DNA of 64,000 bases, from NCBI GenBank assembly GCA_018372435.1, contig JAHAJA010000014.1:30467-94466 (forward strand). The letters are read 5' to 3'. The notes below the pieces were generated by a model. That model was not told the DNA's origin. It saw only the letters and a list, made by a program, of their open reading frames with translations, and did no database searches. Position 1 is the stretch's first letter. The number at the start of each line of letters is the position of its first letter. The position numbers and the translations under genes are program-made. Below, piece after piece: positions 36,166-44,874 of this stretch. Source of the stretch: Clostridiales bacterium. Its GTDB lineage: Bacteria; Bacillota; Clostridia; Lachnospirales; Lachnospiraceae.

Positions 36166-37216
36166 TCTTTGTATGATTGTAAAAAACGAAGAAAATTGTA
36201 TCCGAAATTGCCTAGATTCCATCAAAGATGTTGTGGATGAGATTATAATAGTTGATACTGGCTCTACTGATAATACTGTTTCTATTATAGAAGAATATAC
36301 GGATACCATATATCATTTTACTTGGATTAATGACTTCTCAGCAGCAAGAAACTATGCCTTCTCACTTGCAACGAAAGAATATATCTTATGGTTGGATGCA
36401 GATGATGTATTAAGAAAAAACGATCGCGACTCTCTCCTTCAGCTTAAAGAGACTCTAGATCCTTCCATGGACATCGTAACAATGATTTATGATATAACCT
36501 TCAACAAAGATGGCATCTGTACACTTTCAATTCCACGAGATAAATTAGTACGCAATGGTGCTGGATTTTACTGGAGATATTTTGTACATGAGGAACTTGT
36601 TGTACATGGAACTTATTATCATAGTGATATTCATGTTACGCATACGAGCGATCATGGACATTACTCTCGTTACCTTCCAAACTACGAACAACGCCTTTTA
36701 GATGGATTCGAACTCTTACCTCATGAAAAATATTTCTATGGTGGCGAGTTGTTTATGTCAGGTTTATACGAGAAGTGTATCCCTGTCTTCATTGATTTCC
36801 TTGAACAAAAATCAGATAATAGGTATGAAATCCAAAGAAGTTATGAGTATTTAATAGATTGCTTTATCCTAACTGAAAATCTAGAAAAAGCTCTAGAATA
36901 TAGCTTACGATCTATGCAGATCAAAGCTCCCGATCTGTCACTCTGTAGTAAAATAGGTACGCTATATCTTAAGTTACAACAGTGGGACTTATCTATATTT
37001 TGGTTTCGTTTAGCCACATCGGATGAACTGTTTCCTATATTAAATACCGAACAAAAGAATCTAAAAGTAGCGGCTTATATACAGTTATGCATCTGCGCAT
37101 ATAATAAAAATGATATCTCATCCGCTATTAGCTATAATAAGCAAGCCCTATTATTAGATGACTCAAATGCATCTGCATTGTATAATAAAATTTTTTTTGA
37201 TACGATAACTATATAA
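36152..37216 (+). CDS. Family 2 glycosyltransferase with TPR region (SunS-like), second copy
   Basis: 354 residues. GT-A domain with ITISLCMIVKNEENCIRNCL, IIIVDTGSTDNTVS and the metal motif WLDADDV, then TPR-like helices. ATG 36152 has GAGGAGG upstream and overlaps the end of the previous gene by 14 nt, so the two are translationally coupled. Related to, but clearly different in sequence from, the first copy. Confidence 0.86.
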   Translation: MITISLCMIVKNEENCIRNCLDSIKDVVDEIIIVDTGSTDNTVSIIEEYTDTIYHFTWINDFSAARNYAFSLATKEYILWLDADDVLRKNDRDSLLQLKETLDPSMDIVTMIYDITFNKDGICTLSIPRDKLVRNGAGFYWRYFVHEELVVHGTYYHSDIHVTHTSDHGHYSRYLPNYEQRLLDGFELLPHEKYFYGGELFMSGLYEKCIPVFIDFLEQKSDNRYEIQRSYEYLIDCFILTENLEKALEYSLRSMQIKAPDLSLCSKIGTLYLKLQQWDLSIFWFRLATSDELFPILNTEQKNLKVAAYIQLCICAYNKNDISSAISYNKQALLLDDSNASALYNKIFFDTITI

Positions 37217-37268
37217 ACAAAATCTCCTCTAAATAGTAGTTCTACAGTTTATGGTAAATAGAATTGAT

Positions 37269-37313
37269 AAATCGCCCATGGAACAAAAATAATCATTTGC
37301 TCTACGGGCGATT
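37269..37313. terminator. Possible terminator between convergent glycosyltransferase genes
   Basis: AATCGCCC (37269-37276) pairs with GGGCGATT (37306-37313) over a 29-nt loop. Weak, but placed between convergent genes. Confidence 0.4.
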
Positions 37314-37361
37314 CTTATACACAAAAACAATAATCTTATATCAATGTTATTAAGTTTAACA

Positions 37362-38444
37362 TTAACTTCTTTCTCTGTTTTTCTTCAAATCATTAAAATA
37401 TTGTCTATTATATAGCACCGCATCGTTGTTCGGAACATAGTTAGCGGCTAAATCGTTTTGCTCAATTGCTTTATTAATTTCACCTAGATAAAAGTAACAT
37501 ACACATAATTCAATATGAGGTTTCCAGGTCCAATATTCGTCATAGAGAAAACCTGCTATATTAACCGGTTTCTTAGTCCGTAAAATAGTTTCATACCAAT
37601 ATGCAGCCTCCTGATATCGACCTTCTTGTTGAAAAGCCTTCGCTAGTTGAAATAAGGATTCTGCTCTTGGAAGGGTTCGATCAATATTTCTATAGATACA
37701 TGCTCTCGCTTTCTTATATTCCTTCTTCCATATATAACATTCAGCAAGGCGGTTGTTCGCATCCAATTCATCTTCTATCCACACAGGTAAGGTAACGAAT
37801 TTTTCAAGTACATCAATTGCCTCCTCAAACTTACCATGATAATACAATTCTTTTCCGTAATAGTACTGATCTCTTGAATTTAGCTCTATTCCTTCTGCAA
37901 TTTTTTTCTTATATATATTCAAATTACGGTCAGCATTGCCATGAACCCTCGTATGAGTTACAGCAATGTCAGATTCTAGTGAATTACCATGAATATCAAT
38001 ATACTCATGAATAAACCCCGCCCATTTTGGATTAGATAACCGCTTTACTAATCGCTCTCGCCTAAATGTCAGAGATGGTTTTCCAGTATCATCAAATGCA
38101 TAATTATAGATAAAGTAAACAATATCTATATGATCCTGTAATGATTCCTTCAGAAGCTGTAACTTCTTACAATCTTCTGGTTTTAAGATATCATCGGCAT
38201 CAAGCCATAATATATAATCTTTGGTAGCGTGTCGAAAGGATTCATTTCTTGCTGCTGAAAAATCGTCACACCAGGCAAAATCATAGACTTTGTCTGTATA
38301 TCTTCTTGCAATCTCCTTAGTTTCATCCGTAGAGCCCGTATCTACTATAATAATTTCGTCCACAGCCTCTACAACTGACTTAAGACAATTATCTAATCTG
38401 TCAGCTTCATTCTTCACAATTAAACACAAACTAACTGTAACCAC
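37362..38444 (-). CDS. Family 2 glycosyltransferase with TPR region (SunS-like), third copy
   Basis: 360 residues. VTVSLCLIVKNEADRLDNCL, IIIVDTGSTDETKEIA and WLDADDILKPED mark the GT-A domain; the C-terminal half is TPR-like (for example AESLFQLAKAFQQEGRYQEA). The start is GTG 38444, with GGAGAG 5 nt before it; the in-frame TTG further up overlaps that ribosome site. Convergent with the other two glycosyltransferases. Confidence 0.85.
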   Translation of the reverse strand: MVTVSLCLIVKNEADRLDNCLKSVVEAVDEIIIVDTGSTDETKEIARRYTDKVYDFAWCDDFSAARNESFRHATKDYILWLDADDILKPEDCKKLQLLKESLQDHIDIVYFIYNYAFDDTGKPSLTFRRERLVKRLSNPKWAGFIHEYIDIHGNSLESDIAVTHTRVHGNADRNLNIYKKKIAEGIELNSRDQYYYGKELYYHGKFEEAIDVLEKFVTLPVWIEDELDANNRLAECYIWKKEYKKARACIYRNIDRTLPRAESLFQLAKAFQQEGRYQEAAYWYETILRTKKPVNIAGFLYDEYWTWKPHIELCVCYFYLGEINKAIEQNDLAANYVPNNDAVLYNRQYFNDLKKNRERS

Positions 38445-38488
38445 AGAATCTCTCCACAAGTGATTTGCTTTATTATATTCTATACGTA

Positions 38489-39508
38489 CTAGATACGTGC
38501 AACACTTTCTTTATAAACTAATTTACCTTGAACAATAACAACACCTGGTTTATAGTCTGGATTTACTATCTTCTTAATCAAATTATGAATCGTACGTCTT
38601 GCCATTTCTTTAAAATCAACCTCATAGGATGTGATTCCAATATTACACATACCTGGATATAAGTAATTATCGAAACCTACAATTGATATATCTTCTGGTA
38701 TTTTATATCCAGCTTCTTGTAATATCTTAATTACATAACTAGCGGTTAAATCACAATTACAAACGAATGCGGTAGGCATGTCATCAAGTAATACAGATTT
38801 CGGATCCACATAAATCTTTGCTATATCAGCTGTACGGTCTTCAATAATCCACTCTTGATTAATTGGTATTCTATGCTCCATAAGAGCTTTGGCATAACCA
38901 AAGTAACGGTCTGTTATACTATCCGTTGCTAAAAGTGATCCTACATAACCGATTTTCTTATGTCCCATCTCAAGCAAATAATTAGTTAACATATATGATC
39001 CAAAATAACTATTGGATATAATAGCGTCACAAGATTCCTTCTCATCATAAAAATCGAGATAGATAACTGGTAATCCCGCACGCATATTCAAACATTTTAG
39101 ATATGCTTCGTTCAACCGACCAATTACCACAACACCATCAATCTTTTGTTCTTGTACTAGTTTAGGTAGAATTAAATTATTCTCATCCTCTTTACTAACT
39201 ACTTCTAATAATGTAAAACAACCTTTCATAACGGCTCTTGTTGTAACCGATTGATACATCTGCCAATAAAAGGATTGATACTTATCTAGAAACATCTCAC
39301 CAATTATGACACCAATATTATAACTTGAACTCTCAGCGTCTTTCTTAATAGTAGATGGTTGGCGGTATCCCATCTCCTCCGCTAGTTTTTTAATCTTTTC
39401 ACGAAGCTCTTCACTCACACCTTTTTGATTAGATAAGGCCTTTGAAACGGTTACCGTACTAACATTTAATCTAGCAGCAATATCTGCTAATTTCACTGAT
39501 TTAGCCAT
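38489..39508 (-). CDS. LacI family transcriptional regulator (copy 1)
   Basis: 339 residues. LacI HTH at the N-terminus (VKLADIAARLNVSTVTVSKAL), linker, and periplasmic-binding-like sugar domain. It is very similar along its whole length to the regulator at 47570-48589 (same length, near-identical HTH), so the two are paralogs. ATG 39508 with AGGGGA is chosen over an upstream in-frame codon. Probably controls the ABC/GH130 sugar locus; the effector sugar is unknown. Confidence 0.92.
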   Translation of the reverse strand: MAKSVKLADIAARLNVSTVTVSKALSNQKGVSEELREKIKKLAEEMGYRQPSTIKKDAESSSYNIGVIIGEMFLDKYQSFYWQMYQSVTTRAVMKGCFTLLEVVSKEDENNLILPKLVQEQKIDGVVVIGRLNEAYLKCLNMRAGLPVIYLDFYDEKESCDAIISNSYFGSYMLTNYLLEMGHKKIGYVGSLLATDSITDRYFGYAKALMEHRIPINQEWIIEDRTADIAKIYVDPKSVLLDDMPTAFVCNCDLTASYVIKILQEAGYKIPEDISIVGFDNYLYPGMCNIGITSYEVDFKEMARRTIHNLIKKIVNPDYKPGVVIVQGKLVYKESVARI

Positions 39509-39592
39509 TCTTTTCCCCTCTTTATCTATTATCGTAGTCAACTTGTAACTCTTCTCCATGTAGACAAACATAATAAAAGTTATTATATTAAG

Positions 39593-39612
39593 TTAGCTAA
39601 TTTTAGCTAATT
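39593..39612. promoter_or_regulatory. Operator-like double TTAGCTAA before lacI copy 1
   Basis: TTAGCTAA at 39593-39600 and again at 39603-39610, one helical turn apart, just downstream of the predicted -10 box. The 14-mer AATTTTAGCTAATT (39599-39612) recurs at 48690-48703, at the same place before the paralog. Autoregulation or cross-regulation is inferred. Confidence 0.65.
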
Positions 39613-39621
39613 ATTAATATA

Positions 39622-39650
39622 ATCTTAATTTCCCTACACATATTTGTCAA
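39622..39650 (-). promoter_or_regulatory. Promoter of lacI copy 1
   Basis: Minus-strand TTGACA (39650-39645), 17-bp spacer, TAAGAT (39627-39622). Confidence 0.6.
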
Positions 39651-39675
39651 GAGATTTATATTGACAAAAAGAATA

Positions 39676-39733
39676 AATCCCCTATGATATAGAATACGAG
39701 TTTTGTTATCTCGATTCACCATCATAGAGGATT
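39676..39733 (-). terminator. Terminator of the chemoreceptor gene
   Basis: AATCCCCTATGAT (39676-39688) pairs with ATCATAGAGGATT (39721-39733), one mismatch; on the minus strand it is followed by TATTCTTTTT. Confidence 0.7.
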
Positions 39734-39738
39734 CTTCC

Positions 39739-41766
39739 TTATATTTTATATCTTTTAATTGTTTTATCTAGATTTTGAACTTTATCAAAAAGTTTGTCTG
39801 CCTCACTAGAAAGCTGAATTACATCATCTAACTGATTTGTTACCGTAGCAGTAACTTCTTCAGAAGATGCAGCTGCCTCTTCTGCCACTTGTGCGATATT
39901 CTTTATAGATTCAAGTACACCATCTTTCTCAATCATCATTATTTTCACTTTTGTTGAATTAACTTTTAATACACGTACTAATTCTTCTACTTGGTTTGCT
40001 ACTTCACCAAATATGTTTATGGTTTCTTCTATTGCCATACTCTGGTCCTTCAAATAACCATTCGTCTGGTTCGTACAATCAGTAGTTTTTCTGGCTGTAA
40101 TCTGTATCGTTTCAATGATGTTTTGAATCTGATTACCTGCTTTCGCAGACTGATCCGCCAAATTCCTTATTTCTTCGGCTACAACAGCAAATCCTTTTCC
40201 TGCTTCTCCTGCTCTTGCTGCTTCAATGGATGCATTCAAAGATAAGAGATTAGTTTGTCTTGCAATATTTTGAATTGTTTCAATAATACTTCCAATATTA
40301 ACGGAATCTCTTTCCACTTCTTTAATATTTGTTGTTAACTGCTGCATCCGCTCCGTTGCTTCATCTGATTTTGACCTTAACAAGTCAACTTGTTTCTTTC
40401 CTTCTTCAATAGATGTAATTGCTACTGAAGAATACTTCTGCATTCGCTCTGAATCTTGACTTATCTGATCTAATTTTTCTGCAAAAATAGTCATGGAAGT
40501 TAAACTATCATCAGTCTCCTGTGCTTGTTTGTTTACACCCCCGGCTACCTCAGCAATAGCACTATTTATTTCTTCCATAGAAAAAGTCATTTTTTCACTA
40601 GTACTTGTTAATTCCCTGGAAGAATGTTGTACTTCTCCACTAAAACCTTTTACCATCATTAGGATGTTACGAATACTATCTAGCATCTCATTCAATCGAT
40701 CTGTTAAAAAACTAAATTCGTCTTTCCTCTTAGAATTAACTTTAACAGTAAAATCTCCTTCAGAAACAACTTGCATCGCTTTCGTAAGATTTTTCACTTC
40801 TTTACTTAAAAGTTTTGCTATTCGGTTACCTATGAATAGTGCTATTATACATGCCGCCAAGACTAGAATTACTGTTACAAGTCTTATCTCTCTTGCAGAT
40901 TCAAGTATAATTGCTTGTGGTATTAAACTACATATAACTAAACCAGTATCACCTACTTGCGCAGTTGTATACAAGTATGTTTTATTGTTCCACTTAACAT
41001 AAGTCCCCGATTTTGTAACCTCCGTATTACTCTTATCAAATACTTTGTTATCTATAAATATAGAAGTATCCCTAACTTCTCCATTCTCTATTATAATTTC
41101 CCTCTCATCAGATGTCAGCAATGCTACATACATGCCTTCATCGTTTGGTATCTTCTTTAATATATCCGTTACGGAAGATAGTGATATATCAAGATTAAGA
41201 TAACCATTTGCTTTTACTAATTCACGTGCAAAAGTAAGCGAATACGTATCCTGTGAGATTTTGAGTGTTTCATCTAGATATGTATGCCTTCCTTTCCAGA
41301 TACCTTTGTTCTCTATCTTGTCTATATCTTCGTTTAAAGAATATTGTTCATATGCATCACTTGGTACTTTTATACCACCATTACTGAGATTGCCCCCCTT
41401 CTCCGATATGATGGTATATCCAGTTATGTATTCACAAGATCCCTTAGCCATTGTTAAAACTTTTTGAACATCTCGAAATTTTTCCATAGTTTTGGAATCC
41501 GTCTTACCAATGTCTTTACCGTAATAGGATTTCACAATATCTCCGCTTACAATTTCATTGGCTTTATTTTCAACGGTGTCACACAATAACTCAATATATG
41601 ATGCAACTGTTCCTACCGTCCCATGTACAGATTCCTCATATTGTTTTCTTAAATTTTGCGATGCTTTATTATAAGAAATCAGACCTAACAAAATAATAAA
41701 GAAAACAGGTAGTAAATATGCACGTATTAGAGTATGTTGAATCTTACCATTTTTTCTATGTTTCAT
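39739..41766 (-). CDS. Methyl-accepting chemotaxis protein with extracellular sensor domain
   Basis: 675 residues. TM1 near residues 13-30, an extracellular Cache-like sensor (about 35-285), TM2 (about 290-312), HAMP, and a cytoplasmic signalling domain with the conserved hairpin tip NIARQTNLLSLNASIEAARA (about 500-525). Senses an outside ligand and controls CheA. It follows the sugar ABC transporter and GH130 genes in the same direction, so its ligand may be the same oligosaccharide or the loaded binding protein; that link is inference. Confidence 0.92.
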   Translation of the reverse strand: MKHRKNGKIQHTLIRAYLLPVFFIILLGLISYNKASQNLRKQYEESVHGTVGTVASYIELLCDTVENKANEIVSGDIVKSYYGKDIGKTDSKTMEKFRDVQKVLTMAKGSCEYITGYTIISEKGGNLSNGGIKVPSDAYEQYSLNEDIDKIENKGIWKGRHTYLDETLKISQDTYSLTFARELVKANGYLNLDISLSSVTDILKKIPNDEGMYVALLTSDEREIIIENGEVRDTSIFIDNKVFDKSNTEVTKSGTYVKWNNKTYLYTTAQVGDTGLVICSLIPQAIILESAREIRLVTVILVLAACIIALFIGNRIAKLLSKEVKNLTKAMQVVSEGDFTVKVNSKRKDEFSFLTDRLNEMLDSIRNILMMVKGFSGEVQHSSRELTSTSEKMTFSMEEINSAIAEVAGGVNKQAQETDDSLTSMTIFAEKLDQISQDSERMQKYSSVAITSIEEGKKQVDLLRSKSDEATERMQQLTTNIKEVERDSVNIGSIIETIQNIARQTNLLSLNASIEAARAGEAGKGFAVVAEEIRNLADQSAKAGNQIQNIIETIQITARKTTDCTNQTNGYLKDQSMAIEETINIFGEVANQVEELVRVLKVNSTKVKIMMIEKDGVLESIKNIAQVAEEAAASSEEVTATVTNQLDDVIQLSSEADKLFDKVQNLDKTIKRYKI

Positions 41767-41797
41767 AGAGCAACACCCCCATAAAATTTAATAGAAA

Positions 41798-41827
41798 GCC
41801 AGGAACCCAAATAATAGGACTCCTGGC
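41798..41827 (-). terminator. Hairpin between GH130 and chemoreceptor genes
   Basis: GCCAGGA/TCCTGGC stem with additional inner pairing; a weak T-run follows on the minus strand. It may be a partial terminator that lowers chemoreceptor expression. Confidence 0.45.
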
Positions 41828-41836
41828 CAATCTTAA

Positions 41837-42859
41837 CTAGCGAATACCAAGCTCAGTATCTGTCTGTGTTAATGCACTATTTTCTTTAATATAATCTACG
41901 ATTTCGTCAATTTCAGTAAACGCTAATCCAACGTAACTATCTGCCGCTCCATAATAGATAGCAATTTTTCCTGATTCTGAATCATGAATAGTCGCACATG
42001 GGAAGCATACATTAGCTACAAAACCGCGTTCCTCATACCATTCTTCCGGAGTAAGAAGGAAGTTTTCACAACGGTATTTCACTATAGATGGATTATCAAT
42101 ATCTAAAATTGCTCCACCAATAGAATATACGTAACCGTTACAAGTTCCACTAACACCATGGTAGAATAATAACCAACCTTCTGATGTTTCAATTGGGGCT
42201 GCACCTCCACCAATCTTTAATGATTGCCACCATTCAGAACTTTTCCCCATCACATGTCTATGTTTACCCCAATATACCATATCAGGACTTTCACTAACGA
42301 AGATATCCCCAAATGGAGTGTGACCGCTATCAGATGGTCTTGAAAGTAACATATAGTTACCATTTATCTTTCTAGGGAATAACACTGCATTACGGTTAAA
42401 TGGTAAGAATGGATTTTCAATTCTTGTAAATGTCTTGAAATCAGTAGTCTTAGCCATTCCAATTGCTGCTCCATAAAAATCTTGACACCAAATTAAGTAA
42501 TAAGTATCTTCAACTTTAACTAGTCTTGGATCATATGCGTATTGAGGTTGGAATGTTTCTCCATTCTCATCTACAAAGTTGATTTTTTCTTTATCGAAAT
42601 CCCAATGAATTGCATCATCACTTCTACCTAGATAGATAAAAGGAATTCCATTTACTTGCTCTCCACGGAACACTCCAATGAAGCTATCTCCATATGGCAT
42701 AACTGCACTATTGAAGATTCTAGCTACCCCTTCAACAGGATTTCTTCCGATAATTGGGTTTTCATTATATCTCCAAACTGGCGCTCCTTTTAACCCTTCT
42801 GGTCTTTCTTGCCAAGGTACATTAGCCACCGGTTCACTAATCATTTTAACTTTACTCAT
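41837..42859 (-). CDS. GH130 beta-mannoside phosphorylase-type enzyme
   Basis: 340 residues, five-bladed propeller of family GH130. Motifs: NENPIIGRNPVEGVARIFNS, YDPRLVK with the candidate general acid Asp, NRNAVLFP, IGGGAAPIETSEGWLLFYHG. Family members phosphorolyse beta-1,2- or beta-1,4-mannosides to mannose-1-phosphate and a shorter sugar. Length fits the mannooligosaccharide type better than the longer mannosyl-glucose type. Intracellular (no signal peptide), directly downstream of the ABC permeases, so it would process the imported oligosaccharide. Confidence 0.88.
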   Translation of the reverse strand: MSKVKMISEPVANVPWQERPEGLKGAPVWRYNENPIIGRNPVEGVARIFNSAVMPYGDSFIGVFRGEQVNGIPFIYLGRSDDAIHWDFDKEKINFVDENGETFQPQYAYDPRLVKVEDTYYLIWCQDFYGAAIGMAKTTDFKTFTRIENPFLPFNRNAVLFPRKINGNYMLLSRPSDSGHTPFGDIFVSESPDMVYWGKHRHVMGKSSEWWQSLKIGGGAAPIETSEGWLLFYHGVSGTCNGYVYSIGGAILDIDNPSIVKYRCENFLLTPEEWYEERGFVANVCFPCATIHDSESGKIAIYYGAADSYVGLAFTEIDEIVDYIKENSALTQTDTELGIR

Positions 42860-42914
42860 TTTTGTCCTCTCTTTCCTGTCAATCAACTGACACAGTATCA
42901 ATCAATCATACTAA

Positions 42915-43772
42915 TTATCCTTTTACTGCACCTGCTGTAATACCGCTATAAATCTGCTTCTGGCAGAGTATGAATACAATTAGAGCTGGCAATAGTGAAA
43001 TAATAACACCTGCACATATTAGGTTGTAACGATTTCCAAGTGGTCCCGTAAAGGTAAACAAGGATATCGCCACTGTACGTAATTCTTTTGCTTGAAGATA
43101 TAAGTTTGCACTATAGTATTCGTTATACGTACTTACACCTTTTAAAATTAAGCTTGTTACAATTGCAGGTTTTAATAAAGGTAATATAATTTTCCAATAG
43201 ATAGTCATATATGATGCACCATCTATAAATGCTGATTCATCCAATGAAGTTGATATATTCTCCATGAATTGAATAAATATATAGATAGCTATAACATCGG
43301 TACCCATCATCATAATGATATATCCATATAGGTGATTGATAAATCCAAGTTGTTGCATAATGTTATAAACTGAAATTTGCATTGCTACACCTGGTAGTAA
43401 TGATGCAAAAAGAAATAAATTACGTATTAAAGCATTACCTAAGAATTTAAAACGGTTAAGTACATATGCCAATTGTGTTCCAATTATAACAGATCCTACT
43501 AATACAAAGATTAATATAATCAAAGAGTTAAAAAATGCACGTCCCATATTAGCCATGTTGAAAGCTTTAGTGAAGTTGTCAAAATTCAGCCAACTTTCAG
43601 GTAATGTCATAACATTAGTACTTTGATATTCTGCATCTGTCTTGAAAGCTGTAATGACACATGAAACAACTGGTATTAAAGCTACTAATGTAAAGAATAT
43701 TAATGATGCATACTTAACAAATATTCCAATAACTGCACCCGGAGTATAATGTTTTCTACGTTTCGCTGCCAT
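42915..43772 (-). CDS. Sugar ABC transporter permease (MalG-like)
   Basis: 285 residues, six membrane helices. The ABC-permease EAA loop is ESAFIDGASYMTIYWKIILP. The start overlaps the stop of the upstream permease by one base (TAATG), so the two are coupled. CUT1-type importer subunit; the ATPase is not encoded here and is probably a shared MsmK-type protein. Confidence 0.92.
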   Translation of the reverse strand: MAAKRRKHYTPGAVIGIFVKYASLIFFTLVALIPVVSCVITAFKTDAEYQSTNVMTLPESWLNFDNFTKAFNMANMGRAFFNSLIILIFVLVGSVIIGTQLAYVLNRFKFLGNALIRNLFLFASLLPGVAMQISVYNIMQQLGFINHLYGYIIMMMGTDVIAIYIFIQFMENISTSLDESAFIDGASYMTIYWKIILPLLKPAIVTSLILKGVSTYNEYYSANLYLQAKELRTVAISLFTFTGPLGNRYNLICAGVIISLLPALIVFILCQKQIYSGITAGAVKG

Positions 43773-44767
43773 TAAATCGCCTCCTTTGATTTATTATTCT
43801 TCGTTTTGAGACGAGTCTTCTTTGTTATAACTTGATCTTCTGCATTAGCATTTCTGAACGCATATTTGAAGAATAATTTTTGTAAGATTGTAGCTGCGAA
43901 AATTATCATAAGCAATACGACTGCCATTGCTGATGCAAGACCTACTTTTTGATTCGTATGTGCAATCCGATTCATTAATACAAAGTAAGTTGCAGTACCA
44001 TTAGCTCCACTAGTAATTACATATGGTGGCTCGAATGCACTAAGAGAACCTGTAATTGATAAAATTACATTTAATGTAACAATTGTCTTAATACTAGGTA
44101 GTATTATATGAATAAACTGTTTGAATTTATTTGCACCGTCTAGTTCAGCTGCCTCATACATCTCTGAATCTACTGACATGATAGCTCCAATAAAGAGGAT
44201 CATGTTCTGACCAAAGTATCTCCAAATCGATGTACCTACAAGAGAAACATTATTCAACCCTTGTGTTCTCAACCAGTACGGAAGATTTTCAAGATTAAAA
44301 CCACACCATTGTAGTACGGAATCAAATACAAAACCTCTTGTAAAGAAAAACTTAAAGATAAATCCAATGGCAATACCATTGATTAAATATGGGAAAAACA
44401 TAAATCCCTTGAATATATTTCCGCCTTTTGTTTTAAAACTAAGCATAGTTGCTAAATACAATGCAATTACTAACTGCACGATTGAACCTGCCATATAATA
44501 TAGACATAATTTCAATGATGCGAAGATTTCTTTATTATTAAATACTTCTTTATAATTATCAAAACCAATATACTTAGGAGTATTTGTATAACTCATCTTA
44601 TAAAAACTAAATTTAATCATTTCTCCAAATGGATAATAAGTAAAAGTAAACAACAATAAAAGAGGGATAAACATAAAGGCTGCTATGATAATGGCTTGTT
44701 GTCCTTTCCTACTCCTTGCCCATTGAAGTAGGGAGTTCTTTTTCTTATGGTCTGTATATGCTGTCAT
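43772..44767 (-). CDS. Sugar ABC transporter permease (MalF-like)
   Basis: 331 residues, six predicted helices with EAA loop YEAAELDGANKFKQFIHIILP. Partner of the following permease. AAGGAGGG precedes ATG 44767. Confidence 0.92.
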   Translation of the reverse strand: MTAYTDHKKKNSLLQWARSRKGQQAIIIAAFMFIPLLLLFTFTYYPFGEMIKFSFYKMSYTNTPKYIGFDNYKEVFNNKEIFASLKLCLYYMAGSIVQLVIALYLATMLSFKTKGGNIFKGFMFFPYLINGIAIGFIFKFFFTRGFVFDSVLQWCGFNLENLPYWLRTQGLNNVSLVGTSIWRYFGQNMILFIGAIMSVDSEMYEAAELDGANKFKQFIHIILPSIKTIVTLNVILSITGSLSAFEPPYVITSGANGTATYFVLMNRIAHTNQKVGLASAMAVVLLMIIFAATILQKLFFKYAFRNANAEDQVITKKTRLKTKNNKSKEAI

Positions 44768-44795
44768 ATGACCCTCCTTCTAAAATATCAGATAG

Positions 44796-44829
44796 AACTA
44801 TCGCACAAATCTTGATTTGTGCGATAGTT
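44796..44829. repeat. 16-bp perfect hairpin between binding-protein and permease genes
   Basis: AACTATCGCACAAATC (44796-44811) pairs exactly with 44814-44829. Such intercistronic hairpins protect the mRNA of the abundant binding protein or partly stop transcription before the permeases. Confidence 0.75.
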
Positions 44830-44874
44830 TATCAAGAAAAATAGGTATGTTACTATCTATGGATAGTTATCTAA

